A stretch of 64,000 bases of DNA, taken from assembly GCA_022059125.1 (NCBI GenBank), contig JAEUWY010000001.1, forward strand, positions 310,001-374,000, in the 5' to 3' direction. A program made the position numbers and the translations under genes. Below, one piece after another: positions 55,514 to 64,000 of the stretch; position 1 is the stretch's first letter, and each line of letters starts with the position of its first letter. This DNA comes from Corynespora cassiicola. Its lineage: Eukaryota > Ascomycota > Dothideomycetes > Pleosporales > Corynesporascaceae. The notes under the pieces are model-generated. The model was not told where the DNA came from, did not search any database, and was given only the letters and a program-made list of their open reading frames with translations.

Positions 55514-55704
55514 TGCGACGGCGCACAGCGAACACGCTCAGCGAGTAGACACGAACGATGGCCGTGAAATGAACGACGAATATCCATGAGAAACGAACGG
55601 TTGTTGATTATATCTGAGTGTGAGGACGTGTGGCCAGAATGATTCGAAATAAGAATTTGTTAGAATGATAGCGGGAGTTTGAAGAGCTCGTGGCGCTTAG
55701 CACA

Positions 55705-55802
55705 GGCGTCAACGCCAAGTCGGCTTTTCTGCGGCAAAACCATCTGTTGGTGGGGACACGCGTCAAGGTCGCGCGGTGGCGCGCCTTATCATTAGAAGAC
55801 GT
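55705..55802 (-). promoter_or_regulatory. conserved upstream block of FunK1 copy 3
   Basis: Nearly identical to 5193-5290, with CGCCAAGTCGGC, GGGACACGCGTC and GGTGGCGCGCC, about 190 bp upstream of the start codon. Confidence 0.4.
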
Positions 55803-56113
55803 CCTTTAGTCGTTGCAGCGCCTAATCAGTAAGTCTTCCAACATCAAAACACTATAGAAGTTCAAGCATTCCGAAACAAGGATCAGCACAGAGAGAAAAA
55901 ATCTGGATCCAAAAGTTTGTTTGAGCATATCACGAAGATCGATGATGTTACTCGCGTTCAAAAATAATCATATCGCCTCTCCGCCTGGCGCTAATTCATT
56001 GGAACCGAACAATCAAGATGGCATCGCGCTACAATTCCATCCCCAACACCATCCTCGTCGGGATAACAATATCTCATCTATCTTGCAGGCCATACATCAA
56101 AGAAAAAAACTGT

Positions 56114-56165
56114 CACAAGGCCTGTGCAGGAACGGGTCGGCTGTCATCCCTGCCGCTGGTGGCGA
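56114..56165 (+). repeat. GC-rich boundary element, copy H
   Basis: CACAAGGCCTGTGCAGGAAC, GGGTCGGCTGTCATCCCTGC, GGTGGCGA tail; preceded by AAAAAAACTGT. Inverted partner of copy I. Confidence 0.78.
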
Positions 56166-56507
56166 CTGAATGTACCATCTGCTTAGTTCATTAATAATCA
56201 GGCCGCCTCACCTTAGTTTGTCCTATTTAATCCTAGCGTCAAGAAGGGTAACACAGACTTGGCTCTTCCTTAGAACGAGTCCTAGTTTCAACTAGGACTT
56301 TTGTTGCTGAAATAGCTGAATCGCGGCCCAGATACAGGAAAATATATCCGTATCGCAACTTTGTGTTTCGTGATCAATATGGAGGATATCCAGTAGTATT
56401 GATTTGCGCATTTATTGATTCCTGTATAAAACTAGATCTAAGAACGCCATTGTTCTCAGCCTGTTCATAAACTCCAGCTGCTGACCATACCTGAGCTAAC
56501 CGTGTCA

Positions 56508-59500
56508 TCAACAAGACTCAATATAATCCCACTCATGATCGACATGTATGTAATCCAAAAGAGGTCTGCACATGAAGCAGTAATCAAATTCCAAGCATGC
56601 TCGACAATGAAAGCGTGGCCCGTAGATGTCCTATCAAATGTAAGTCTTGTTCCAATGAAGCAGTTCGTTAGCTTACGTGAAAGCATCCATTACACCAAAA
56701 TCCTCCATGTTTTTCACCAGCAACCCGAACAGCGTCTTCTCCAGAAGACAGCAAAGACCGATAATTCGTTGGAAGCAGACTGAGCATATGTTCGTTTCCA
56801 TGAAACATGGCAATAGAAGCAGGGTCCCACGAACCAAGAGGCTGCGACGTAGTGATGTGGTAGCTACAAAATCCTTTTCTTATCAATTCTTCTACAACAT
56901 CAGCCTTCCCAGCCCTGCAAGCCCAATGAAGCGGGCTCCAATGATTGTGTTGGGATGAAGGTTTGGGAAAATCTTTTATCACCTTTTGGACAATGTCCAG
57001 CGAGCCTCCTGAAGAAGCATAAGACAATAGTTCATCGCCCTTTGCATCGCTGGCAAGGTCACCAAGGTCTAGTCTGAGAATGTAGAGAAAAGTTTCTAAA
57101 TGACCACCCCTTGCAGCAAGATGAAGAGGGGAACGGCCATGGGTATCTGTTGCCCTCGGGTCCCCTCTGCCTTGATCACAAGATATTTGTATAAGACCGG
57201 TGTATCCTTTAAAGGCAAGAAGATTGAGAGAAGATCCATATAAGACATCAGAACTGTTGAGATCAAGACCATTTTCGAAAAGAAGTTCGACTGTCTCAGG
57301 ATGATCGTTGAACGCCGCCGAGTCGAACGGCGTCCAGCCATTGTTGCTAGCTATCGTCAGGTCTGCGCCCTTCTCAATCAGTAGCTTGACCACCTCGAGG
57401 TGGCCGCCGATTGATGCTGTATTGAGTGGTGTCCAGCCATCGTTGTTGGCTACTGTCAGATCTGCGCCCTTCTCAAGCAGCAGCTTGACCACCTCGAGAT
57501 GGCCGCTGTCCGTTGCTGCATTTAGCGGTGTCCAGCCATCATTGTTGGCTACTGTCAGATCTGCGCCCTTCTCAAGCAGCAGCTTGACCACCTCGAGATG
57601 GCCGTTGTTGGCTCCTCGATTTAGAGGCGTAGACCCATAGTTGTTGGCTACTGTCAGGTCTGCGCCCTTCTCCAGCAGCAGCTTGACTACCTCGAGATGG
57701 CCATTATTTGATGCTACATTGAGCGGCGTCCAGCCATCCTTGTCGACTACTGCCAGATCTGCGCCCTTCTCAAGCAGCAGCTTGGCTACTTCGAGATGAC
57801 CGTTGCTTGATGCTGCATTGAGCGGTATCCAGCCATTGTTGGTGGTTACTGTCAGATCTGCGCCCTCCTCTAGCAGCAGCTTGACCACCTCGAGGTGGCC
57901 GCCGATTGATGCTGTATTGAGTGGTGTCCAGCCATCATTGTTGGCTACTGTCAGATCTGCGCCCTTCTCAAGCAGCAGCTTGACCACCTCGAGGTGGCCG
58001 TTGTTGGCTCCTCGATTAAGAGGCGTAGATCCATCATTGTTGGCTACTGTCAGATCTGCGCCCTTCTCAAGCAGCAGCTTGACCACCTCGAGGTGGCCGC
58101 CGATTGATGCTGTATTGAGTGGTGTCCAGCCATCGTTGTTGGCTACTGTCAGATCTGCGCCCTTCTCAAGCAGCAGCTTGACCACCTCGAGGTGGCCGCC
58201 GATTGATGCTGTATTGAGTGGTGTCCAGCCATCGTTGTTGGCTACTGTCAGATCTGCGCCCTTCTCAAGCAGCAGCTTGACCACCTCGAGGTGGCCGCCG
58301 ATTGATGCTGTATTGAGTGGTGTCCAGCCATCATTGTTGGCTACTGTCAGATCTGCGCCCTTCTCAAGCAGCAGCTTGACCACCTCGAGGTGGCCGTTGT
58401 TGGCTCCTCGATTAAGAGGCGTAGATCCATCATTGTTGGCTACTGTCAGATCTGCGCCCTTCTCAAGCAGCAGCTTGACCACCTCGAGATGGCCGCTGTC
58501 CGTTGCTGCATTTAGCGGTGTCCAGCCATCATTGTTGGCTACTGTCAGATCTGCGCCCTTCTCAAGCAGCAGCTTGACCACCTCGAGATGGCCGTTGTTG
58601 GCTCCTCGATTTAGAGGCGTAGACCCATAGTTGTTGGCTACTGTCAGGTCTGCGCCCTTCTCCAGCAGCAGCTTGACTACCTCGAGATGGCCATTATTTG
58701 ATGCTACATTGAGCGGCGTCCAGCCATCCTTGTCGACTACTGCCAGATCTGCGCCCTTCTCAAGCAGCAGCTTGGCTACTTCGAGATGACCGTTGCTTGA
58801 TGCTGCATTGAGCGGTATCCAGCCATTGTTGGTGGTTACTGTCAGATCTGCGCCCTCCTCTAGCAGCAGCTTGACCACCTCGAGGTGGCCGCCGATTGAT
58901 GCTGTATTGAGTGGTGTCCAGCCATCATTGTTGGCTACTGTCAGATCTGCGCCCTTCTCAAGCAGCAGCTTGACCACCTCGAGGTGGCCGTTGTTTGATG
59001 CTGCATTGAGCGGCGTCCAGCCATAGTTGTTGGCTACTGTCAGATCTGCGCCTTCCTCAATCAACCAGCACATTGCCTCACAGTTCCCACTCTTAGCAGC
59101 TGTGTAAAGAGGTGTTCTCCCTTTCGCATCTTTGAGAGCATGATCTACGCTTCTTTTCAAGAGAATCTTTACAATTTCTCTCTGTCCTTCTGCTATAGCA
59201 GCATTTATGGGAACTCCAAACTTCCCTCCTTTTGCGTTAGGATCTGCACCCCATTCGAGTAACAACTGTACAATGGGTTCGTAGCCCTTGTAACAAGCAG
59301 CCTGCAATGGTGTTCCATACTCGCCTCCAACTTTGTTTAATTGAGCTGTGTCTTGTGCGAGGATAAGACTCGCAATTTCAAACAGATTGAATAGGGTCGC
59401 GTAGTATAGTGGGGTTGCACCCTCTCTTTCCGATTCTCCTTCAAACTTTGAGCAAGACGTCTCTGTGTAACTTTCCCAAAGCTCGAAATTTTTGTTTTCT

Positions 59501-62432
59501 GAATCGAGGAATTTCTTGGCCAGACGTGTTGTATTGGCTATATTCTGCCCTGCTGCAACCATGTGCAAGTTCCAGTTTTTGGCTGCATAGTCGATGAAAC
59601 CTGAACTATGACCAGAATCGCTTCTTACTTCTAATTGTTCCCAAGATTCTCCATGGTTTAAGAAAGAGAGGCAAACCACAGCTAGATTTTCGTGCTGCTC
59701 AACTTGACTAGGGATTTGGACAAACCTGAGACGGCTTTTCGTTGCGTCAAGAGAACTAGGCGATAGAGCATGGAGCAAATATTCTCGGACCGATGGATGG
59801 ATAAGGTGAACAGTCTTTATCCTCAACCTGCCTTCAGACTTTTCTCCTCTAACTTCAATAAGCCCTTCGCAAATGGCAACGATCTCATCGTTGACATAAT
59901 CTTCATCGATAGCGTCGGGAAGATCGTCCCATTGGATAATGCCAGCATCATCACTACAATCAACGACGAGGGCCTCTGTAATCTCATCTACGGTCAAAGG
60001 TCGAAGCGCATACGTCGTCCATTTCAGTATAGCCAATGCACGCTCTCGATCTTCTGGACATCTTTGTTGAATAGCTCTCCAATTTCGTTCGTAAGTTTTA
60101 TGCAGTCCGACTGGCATGTTGTTGACAATATCATGTAGTTTTTTTTCATTCTTGCCGCCTCGCAACTGATCCTTTTGTAACCTGATCCACAAGAACATGC
60201 CTTCACACTTTGTGGTGAGTTGTTCTGCCAGATCTTGTTTCAGACGGTCATCTTTTCGAGGTAATTTCTCGTCCACCACGCTCTTGGAGAACAATGATAT
60301 GTCATCTCGAACGTCCTTTTTGGTTATCTTGCATTGGACTATGACCTCCCTTGCCTCATCAGTTGTGTTGGGTGACAGCTCAGCCTCCAAATCCGGTTCG
60401 ATCCTACTCGTTATGAGGATTCGGGAACCGGTCTGATTGGTTGCTTTCTTAAGATCTCGTAGGAAACTACTCCGAGCACCATCTGCTCGATCATATTCAT
60501 CAAATCCATCAATTACAAATGTACAGCCGTGAAGGTCGGACACAATGGTTGTAAAAAGTGAAGAAACAGTGTGGTTTGATGCTCTTTGCCCAACCTTAGA
60601 GTGCTGGCGAACCAACTTCAGAACATTTGGATGAAGCTGTGCTATTTGAGCAATCCAATGCCTAAGTATGAAGCTCGGTTCGCCCCCTGACTGAGCATGT
60701 GGAGAGGCGAAAAAGTAAGCCGGAGGTGACGATGCAGTGCTCTTCAGGTGTTCAACAAGTTGTGTGCACAGTACCGTCTTGCCGTATCCAGCAGGACCGC
60801 AAACCCAGAGTATCCTAGTCAATTCGTCTTGATTTTCTTCCAAGGCCCATTCAATGTAAGCTTGGTGGGTGAATATCCATTGACAGGTTCCCTTGAGGCA
60901 TAGTGAAACTTGCTTGTCGTAGTAGGCTGCCACATTGGATCGGTCGTTGAATTTTGTAACATCAAGCCAGTCATTGACTATCTTCTGCGAGTCCAACTTT
61001 GTTTCCATTTGGTTTCGAAGCAAGGACTCGATGTATTGATGAACGCCTAGGTGTCTGATCTGGCGCTGGGTCTGCTTATCTATTCATATAAGTGAGCTAG
61101 AATAGAGCTAACAAAAGGGGTATTACCATCTATGTAGCCTTCTTCTTCGATGAGGCGTTGCAATAGGTAACTTGTCTGAATATTTTGATCAAGCGTTTCC
61201 CTAGTTTTAGGATCTTTGCTGATTTCCTCAAGAATGAGCTCTAGAGTTGATGATGTGTCGGTCGTATCACCCGCCATCTTCCCTTGCAAGCCAGGCCTGT
61301 CGAGAAACTTCCTGTTATCAATGCCAGGACTACTACGCGCTTGCGGTTTTGTTTGTATGTTTTCAATTGAACCATTATGGAGAAGCCTGGAAAGTGTGTT
61401 CAGAACAGCTTCCAGGTTTTCTCCTTCATCTAACATCCCGTCGACATCGTGTCTCCCTTGACTCAACACCCCACGTACGTTTGGACTTGTTTCAGTCATT
61501 ATTCTACTGTCTTCAAGTCTTAGAACTACCGGGCTTGAAGAGTAATGGGAGCCACTGTAGACTTCGCTATGCCCGGAAGCTTCGGTAAAGCTAGAACGGT
61601 CGGACCTTCTCGTTGGCTCTAGGTTTTCGTTGTGGCGTATGACTGAAGATGGACCACTTCTGCATTTTGACGGCTGCTTGAGGAGGCTTCCCGATGATGC
61701 AGTCGATACGTTATCGCCCAATTTCTTTGCTTTCCTCCAGAGTCGATTGAACGCTTTTCTTTGCCCTTCTCCATATAGGAGCGGCATATGAACGTCGAAA
61801 AGCCCCAACAAACAGTACGCTGAGTCCTCTTCACGTTTTGTCTCCCGTTGTTCCGACCACAAAATTCGTTCTTCAATACTGAACTGGGCTAGAGGGGCTC
61901 CCTGGAGAGCTTCAACAGGAATCTTCGTACAATCCGAAATCTCGCGCGTGAGAGATTCTCTATCGCCTAGTCGATCACCTTCGTTCGAGAAAAACTCAAC
62001 AGATCTTGGAGCCAGAAGTTCTTGTAGCGTCCAGCCCCGGGTAAACCACCTGCTCTTCTGGAACGATAGCTTGCTAGCGGCGAAGTCGTTGGTGCAAACG
62101 TCGGATAAATATGCGTAGCACTTATCTGCATCTTGGTACCATCGAAACATGGAGTTGATCGCTTCTGAAAGCTCTGAACTGCTTCTTTTGTCGATGCAGC
62201 AAGTGTCTATCCAGAAAAACTCAAGCCCGTTACTTGCAGCTTGCTTGCCGCAGAAGGTAAGTTTACGGTAGCCCACTTTGCTCTCACCCGTGCCGTTCAT
62301 GAGGTCTTGCAATGTGACCTCTTCTTCGTCGACTCCCCAGGTATGTGAAAGAATGGCATAACGGGGTATGCTTTTTCCTGTATGCTCGACTAGGCGGAAG
62401 CCGCCCCCTGCTTGAATCTGCAAGAGCCTCAT
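56508..62432 (-). CDS. HET-NACHT-ANK-ZZ receptor
   Basis: Exons 62432-61127, 61079-56677 and 56630-56508 (minus strand) join through 47 and 46 nt introns in phase to give 1,943 residues. Domains: HET at ~25-235 (RYAILSHTWG, FWIDTCCIDK, WFTRGWTLQELLAP, EEDSAYCLLGLFDV); a ~200-residue Ser-rich linker; NACHT with Walker A GPAGYGKT (~530-537) and Walker B FVIDGFDEYD; a STAND helical region; ~20 ankyrin repeats (~985-1790), 17 of them near-identical 33-mers; and a C-terminal ZZ zinc finger formed across the last splice (FWCNGCFH-DIYGPRFHC, then CLEFDYCFMC and HVDHEWD). Without that intron the protein would end at FHVS and lose the finger. Likely a STAND receptor with ANK sensor; the role of the ZZ finger is unknown. 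Confidence 0.9.
57345..59035 (-). repeat. 99 bp ANK-coding tandem array with higher-order duplication
   Basis: Seventeen 33-codon units of the form GWTPLN, six variable residues, then GHLEVVKLLLEKGADLTVA. Units 2-6 (by protein order) recur as units 12-16, exactly 990 bp (10 units) apart, with the same rare variants (EEGADLTVT, TNNGWIPLN, LAVVDKDGW). Confidence 0.95.
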
Positions 62433-63126
62433 AATGAAAAGGGCTCTGGGTCTCAGGCCGAGCAGTATGAGAAAAAGACAGACAGATACTCGGAGGAATA
62501 AAAGAGCTGCAACTGTGTCTGGTGATTTTGTAGGTGGATGGAATAAGAGTTGATGTATGAGGGGTAAATAGGCAGCAGCCGCAAAGCCGAGTTGCAAGGA
62601 TTAATATCATGTGACGAGATGGATGTGCTTATTCAGCAACACTAAGCGAGGCAGAGTACTTGACATCGCCACTGTGAGCAGGGTTGACGGCCGACCGATT
62701 CCTGCCCGGACCTTGTGATGCAAAGCCATGTATTTTCCGCTGTTTAAAGGCACGCAAAGCAATGTCGGCGTCTGAACTGGATAGAGTGGGGCAGAGCTTT
62801 GAAAATGTGTAAATCGGGACTAGAATTCCGAAGTAGTATCGAGATGCATGCTCCACAGCGGGAACCAAAACCGGGTCCGCGGTGACAGCTTTTGGGTCAA
62901 CGTTTAGCTTCTTTTAGACAGGAGCTGACGAATGACGCCGCTCTGTATCGTGACACGGGTCTGTCTTCACGTGGTAGCGCGCCAATCGGTGAGTCGGCGC
63001 CAAAATGAACGAACCGTGTTCGCCAAGACGCCGAGTTGCGCAGGGCTAGCTTGGTCATCGGCCTCTTCAAAACAAACAAGCCGTATCGTCACCGATCCCC
63101 ACATCGAAGCATTCAACTCTCCTCCC
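62433..63126. other. divergent intergenic with element I
   Basis: Lies between the HET-NACHT-ANK-ZZ start and PD-(D/E)XK copy 2. It contains element I and, from 62781, the diverged homologue of 15874-16103. No gene was seen. Confidence 0.6.
62663..62720 (-). repeat. GC-rich boundary element, copy I
   Basis: On the minus strand: ATCACAAGGTCCGGGCAGGA, GGTCGGCCGTCAACCCTGC, CAGTGGCGATG tail. Inverted partner of H; ~230 bp upstream of the receptor start codon. Confidence 0.78.
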
Positions 63127-64000
63127 ATGCATTCAAGAACTCATCTGGATGTTGAGATTTGGATAGATAGTATTGGTACAACGCCTTCTTGGTACGTGCT
63201 CCGTCCCGCGTGGACACTGGATGAGCGACCACTGATTGTAACTGTATCGCCAGCTCACCTGCTCCGCTCGTCGCTCCCTGCGCAACCGATGACAAGGAGA
63301 ACAGCTGGTCGAAAGCGAAGCGTCAAACAATGGAAGAGGATTTCGATCAAACGCCTCGCCCTTCAAAAAGAACGCGCGAACTCGATTCCGTCCCGCATTT
63401 GCCTCCTTCCCCAACCAAAAGCAGCTCAAGCGCAGCGATATCCGAAGCATCCGAAGTTGAATCACATCAAAGTGGACGCCTAAGTCCTGTTAAACAGCTT
63501 CAGCTACTCGAAGACTTGGAAGACCAACCTGTCGTCTTTTGCAATTTCGATGACGGCGAAGAGGGGGAGGAGCCGGAGGATGTTACGACAATGCGCAGTG
63601 CCACGCAGCGATTCGCAGACGGTATTGGAATATTGGGATATGATGATGTTGCTGCAATCGTGTCTAGTCTGCCGCCAATGGACAGGATTCGGTTTAGGTA
63701 TTCTTGGGCGAATGATGTCGAGCGGCGCTCCGCCTTAGGCTCCATGCCTTCGATAGCACAATTGCTTGACATTGTGGAGACTGCGCGAAAGTACGATCAC
63801 GGATCGGGCGTCTCGGAGGATGAATGGAACTCAGAGGTGCAACACCCACTTCTCAAGCTCGCGCGCAGCACGTCCAAGCATCGGCAGACGCTGGACATTC
63901 ACAATGTGTGAGTTTTGTTGTAGTCCCAGATGGTTACGCACTCATTAAAGCAGGAAAACGGCCAGAATCGAACCGGCATCACTTGCGCGCTCTGCCTTTC
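63019..64000 (+). repeat. segmental direct repeat, right copy (cut by window end)
   Basis: Nearly identical to 16624-17605 at an offset of 46,395 bp. Only scattered single-base differences were seen. Confidence 0.9.
63127..64000 (+). CDS. PD-(D/E)XK nuclease-fold domain protein, copy 2 (3' partial)
   Basis: Exons 63127-63191, 63305-63907 and 63954 onward follow the same splice pattern as copy 1. Visible differences are conservative (SIDTT to SIGTT, PSKRAR to PSKRTR, DVAVIV to DVAAIV). The window ends before the GRIVDY and IETKG core, so it cannot be said whether the copy is intact. Like copy 1 it lies next to a receptor block edge, here beyond element I. Confidence 0.82.

Noticed and set aside
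57803..59026. Plus-strand frames opposite the HET-NACHT-ANK array
   Set aside because: Antisense shadows of the ANK units with a 33-codon period and no domain.
61080..62597. Separate HET gene with an N-terminal signal-like leader beginning at 62597
   Set aside because: The upstream part has no ATG, the MRLL start at 62432 is typical of HET domains, and a phase-matched intron fuses the frame to the NACHT-ANK frame.
18599..62720. Boundary element as a tRNA, 5S or SINE promoter fragment
   Set aside because: No acceptable A and B box pair and no cloverleaf; the T-run on one side of copies A, D, F and H is not shared by the others.
1..64000. Window as part of a Starship giant transposon
   Set aside because: NLR cargo would fit, but no DUF3435 tyrosine-recombinase captain or Starship boundary is visible here.

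Overview
The window is nuclear DNA of a filamentous ascomycete (Pezizomycotina; perhaps Dothideomycetes, which I cannot confirm). Genes carry many 38-110 nt GT-AG introns, and the families are typical of these fungi: Zn2Cys6 regulator, FunK1 kinases, HET domains, PNP_UDP/NACHT/NB-ARC receptors with TPR, ANK or WD40 repeats, DUF6594, and pogo/Fot1 transposons. I saw no tRNA, rRNA or CRISPR array. Most gene models below were rebuilt by joining reading frames across introns whose phases match.

Layout. 0-2.1 kb: HerA/FtsK-like P-loop ATPase. 2.5-5.0 kb: FunK1 kinase copy 1. 5.7-6.3 kb: MITE-like element. 7.4-9.1 kb: lysine 2,3-aminomutase-like radical SAM gene. 10.5-12.9 kb: Zn2Cys6 regulator. 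14.3-15.7 kb: deleted pogo/Fot1 transposon. 16.7-18.1 kb: PD-(D/E)XK-fold gene copy 1. 18.6-31.3 kb: a 12.7 kb palindrome, with two divergent PNP-NB-ARC-TPR receptors around a DUF6594 membrane-protein gene. 31.5-34.0 kb: FunK1 copy 2. 34.4-44.8 kb: a second palindrome, with two divergent PNP-NACHT-ANK receptors around a CorA-like membrane-protein gene. 45.0-48.3 kb: a nuclease-fold-like gene and a five-finger zinc protein. 48.7-52.8 kb: HET-NACHT-WD40 receptor. 53.0-55.5 kb: FunK1 copy 3. 56.1-62.7 kb: HET-NACHT-ANK-ZZ receptor. 63.1 kb to the end: PD-(D/E)XK copy 2, cut by the window edge.

The window is a dense fungal NLR (STAND) island: six receptor genes in four blocks, interleaved with three FunK1 kinases and bracketed by two copies of a nuclease-fold gene. 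Each NLR block is bounded by an inverted pair of a ~50 bp GC-rich element (nine copies in the window, core GTCGGCCGTCATCC). The inner sequence next to the element also matches between the two partners of a block. The outer ends of the 12.7 kb palindrome stop at this element. This suggests that NLR blocks are, or once were, discrete recombining or mobilised units. It is the strongest candidate here for something undescribed.

Receptor and kinase copies are mosaics. Near-identical tracts (NACHT core, kinase middle, kinase 5' end with upstream region) sit beside diverged tracts (PNP N-terminal half, repeat domains). Frequent gene conversion would produce this, followed by fast turnover of 99 and 126 bp repeat units. 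A role in non-self recognition or programmed cell death is inferred from the families, not shown by the sequence.
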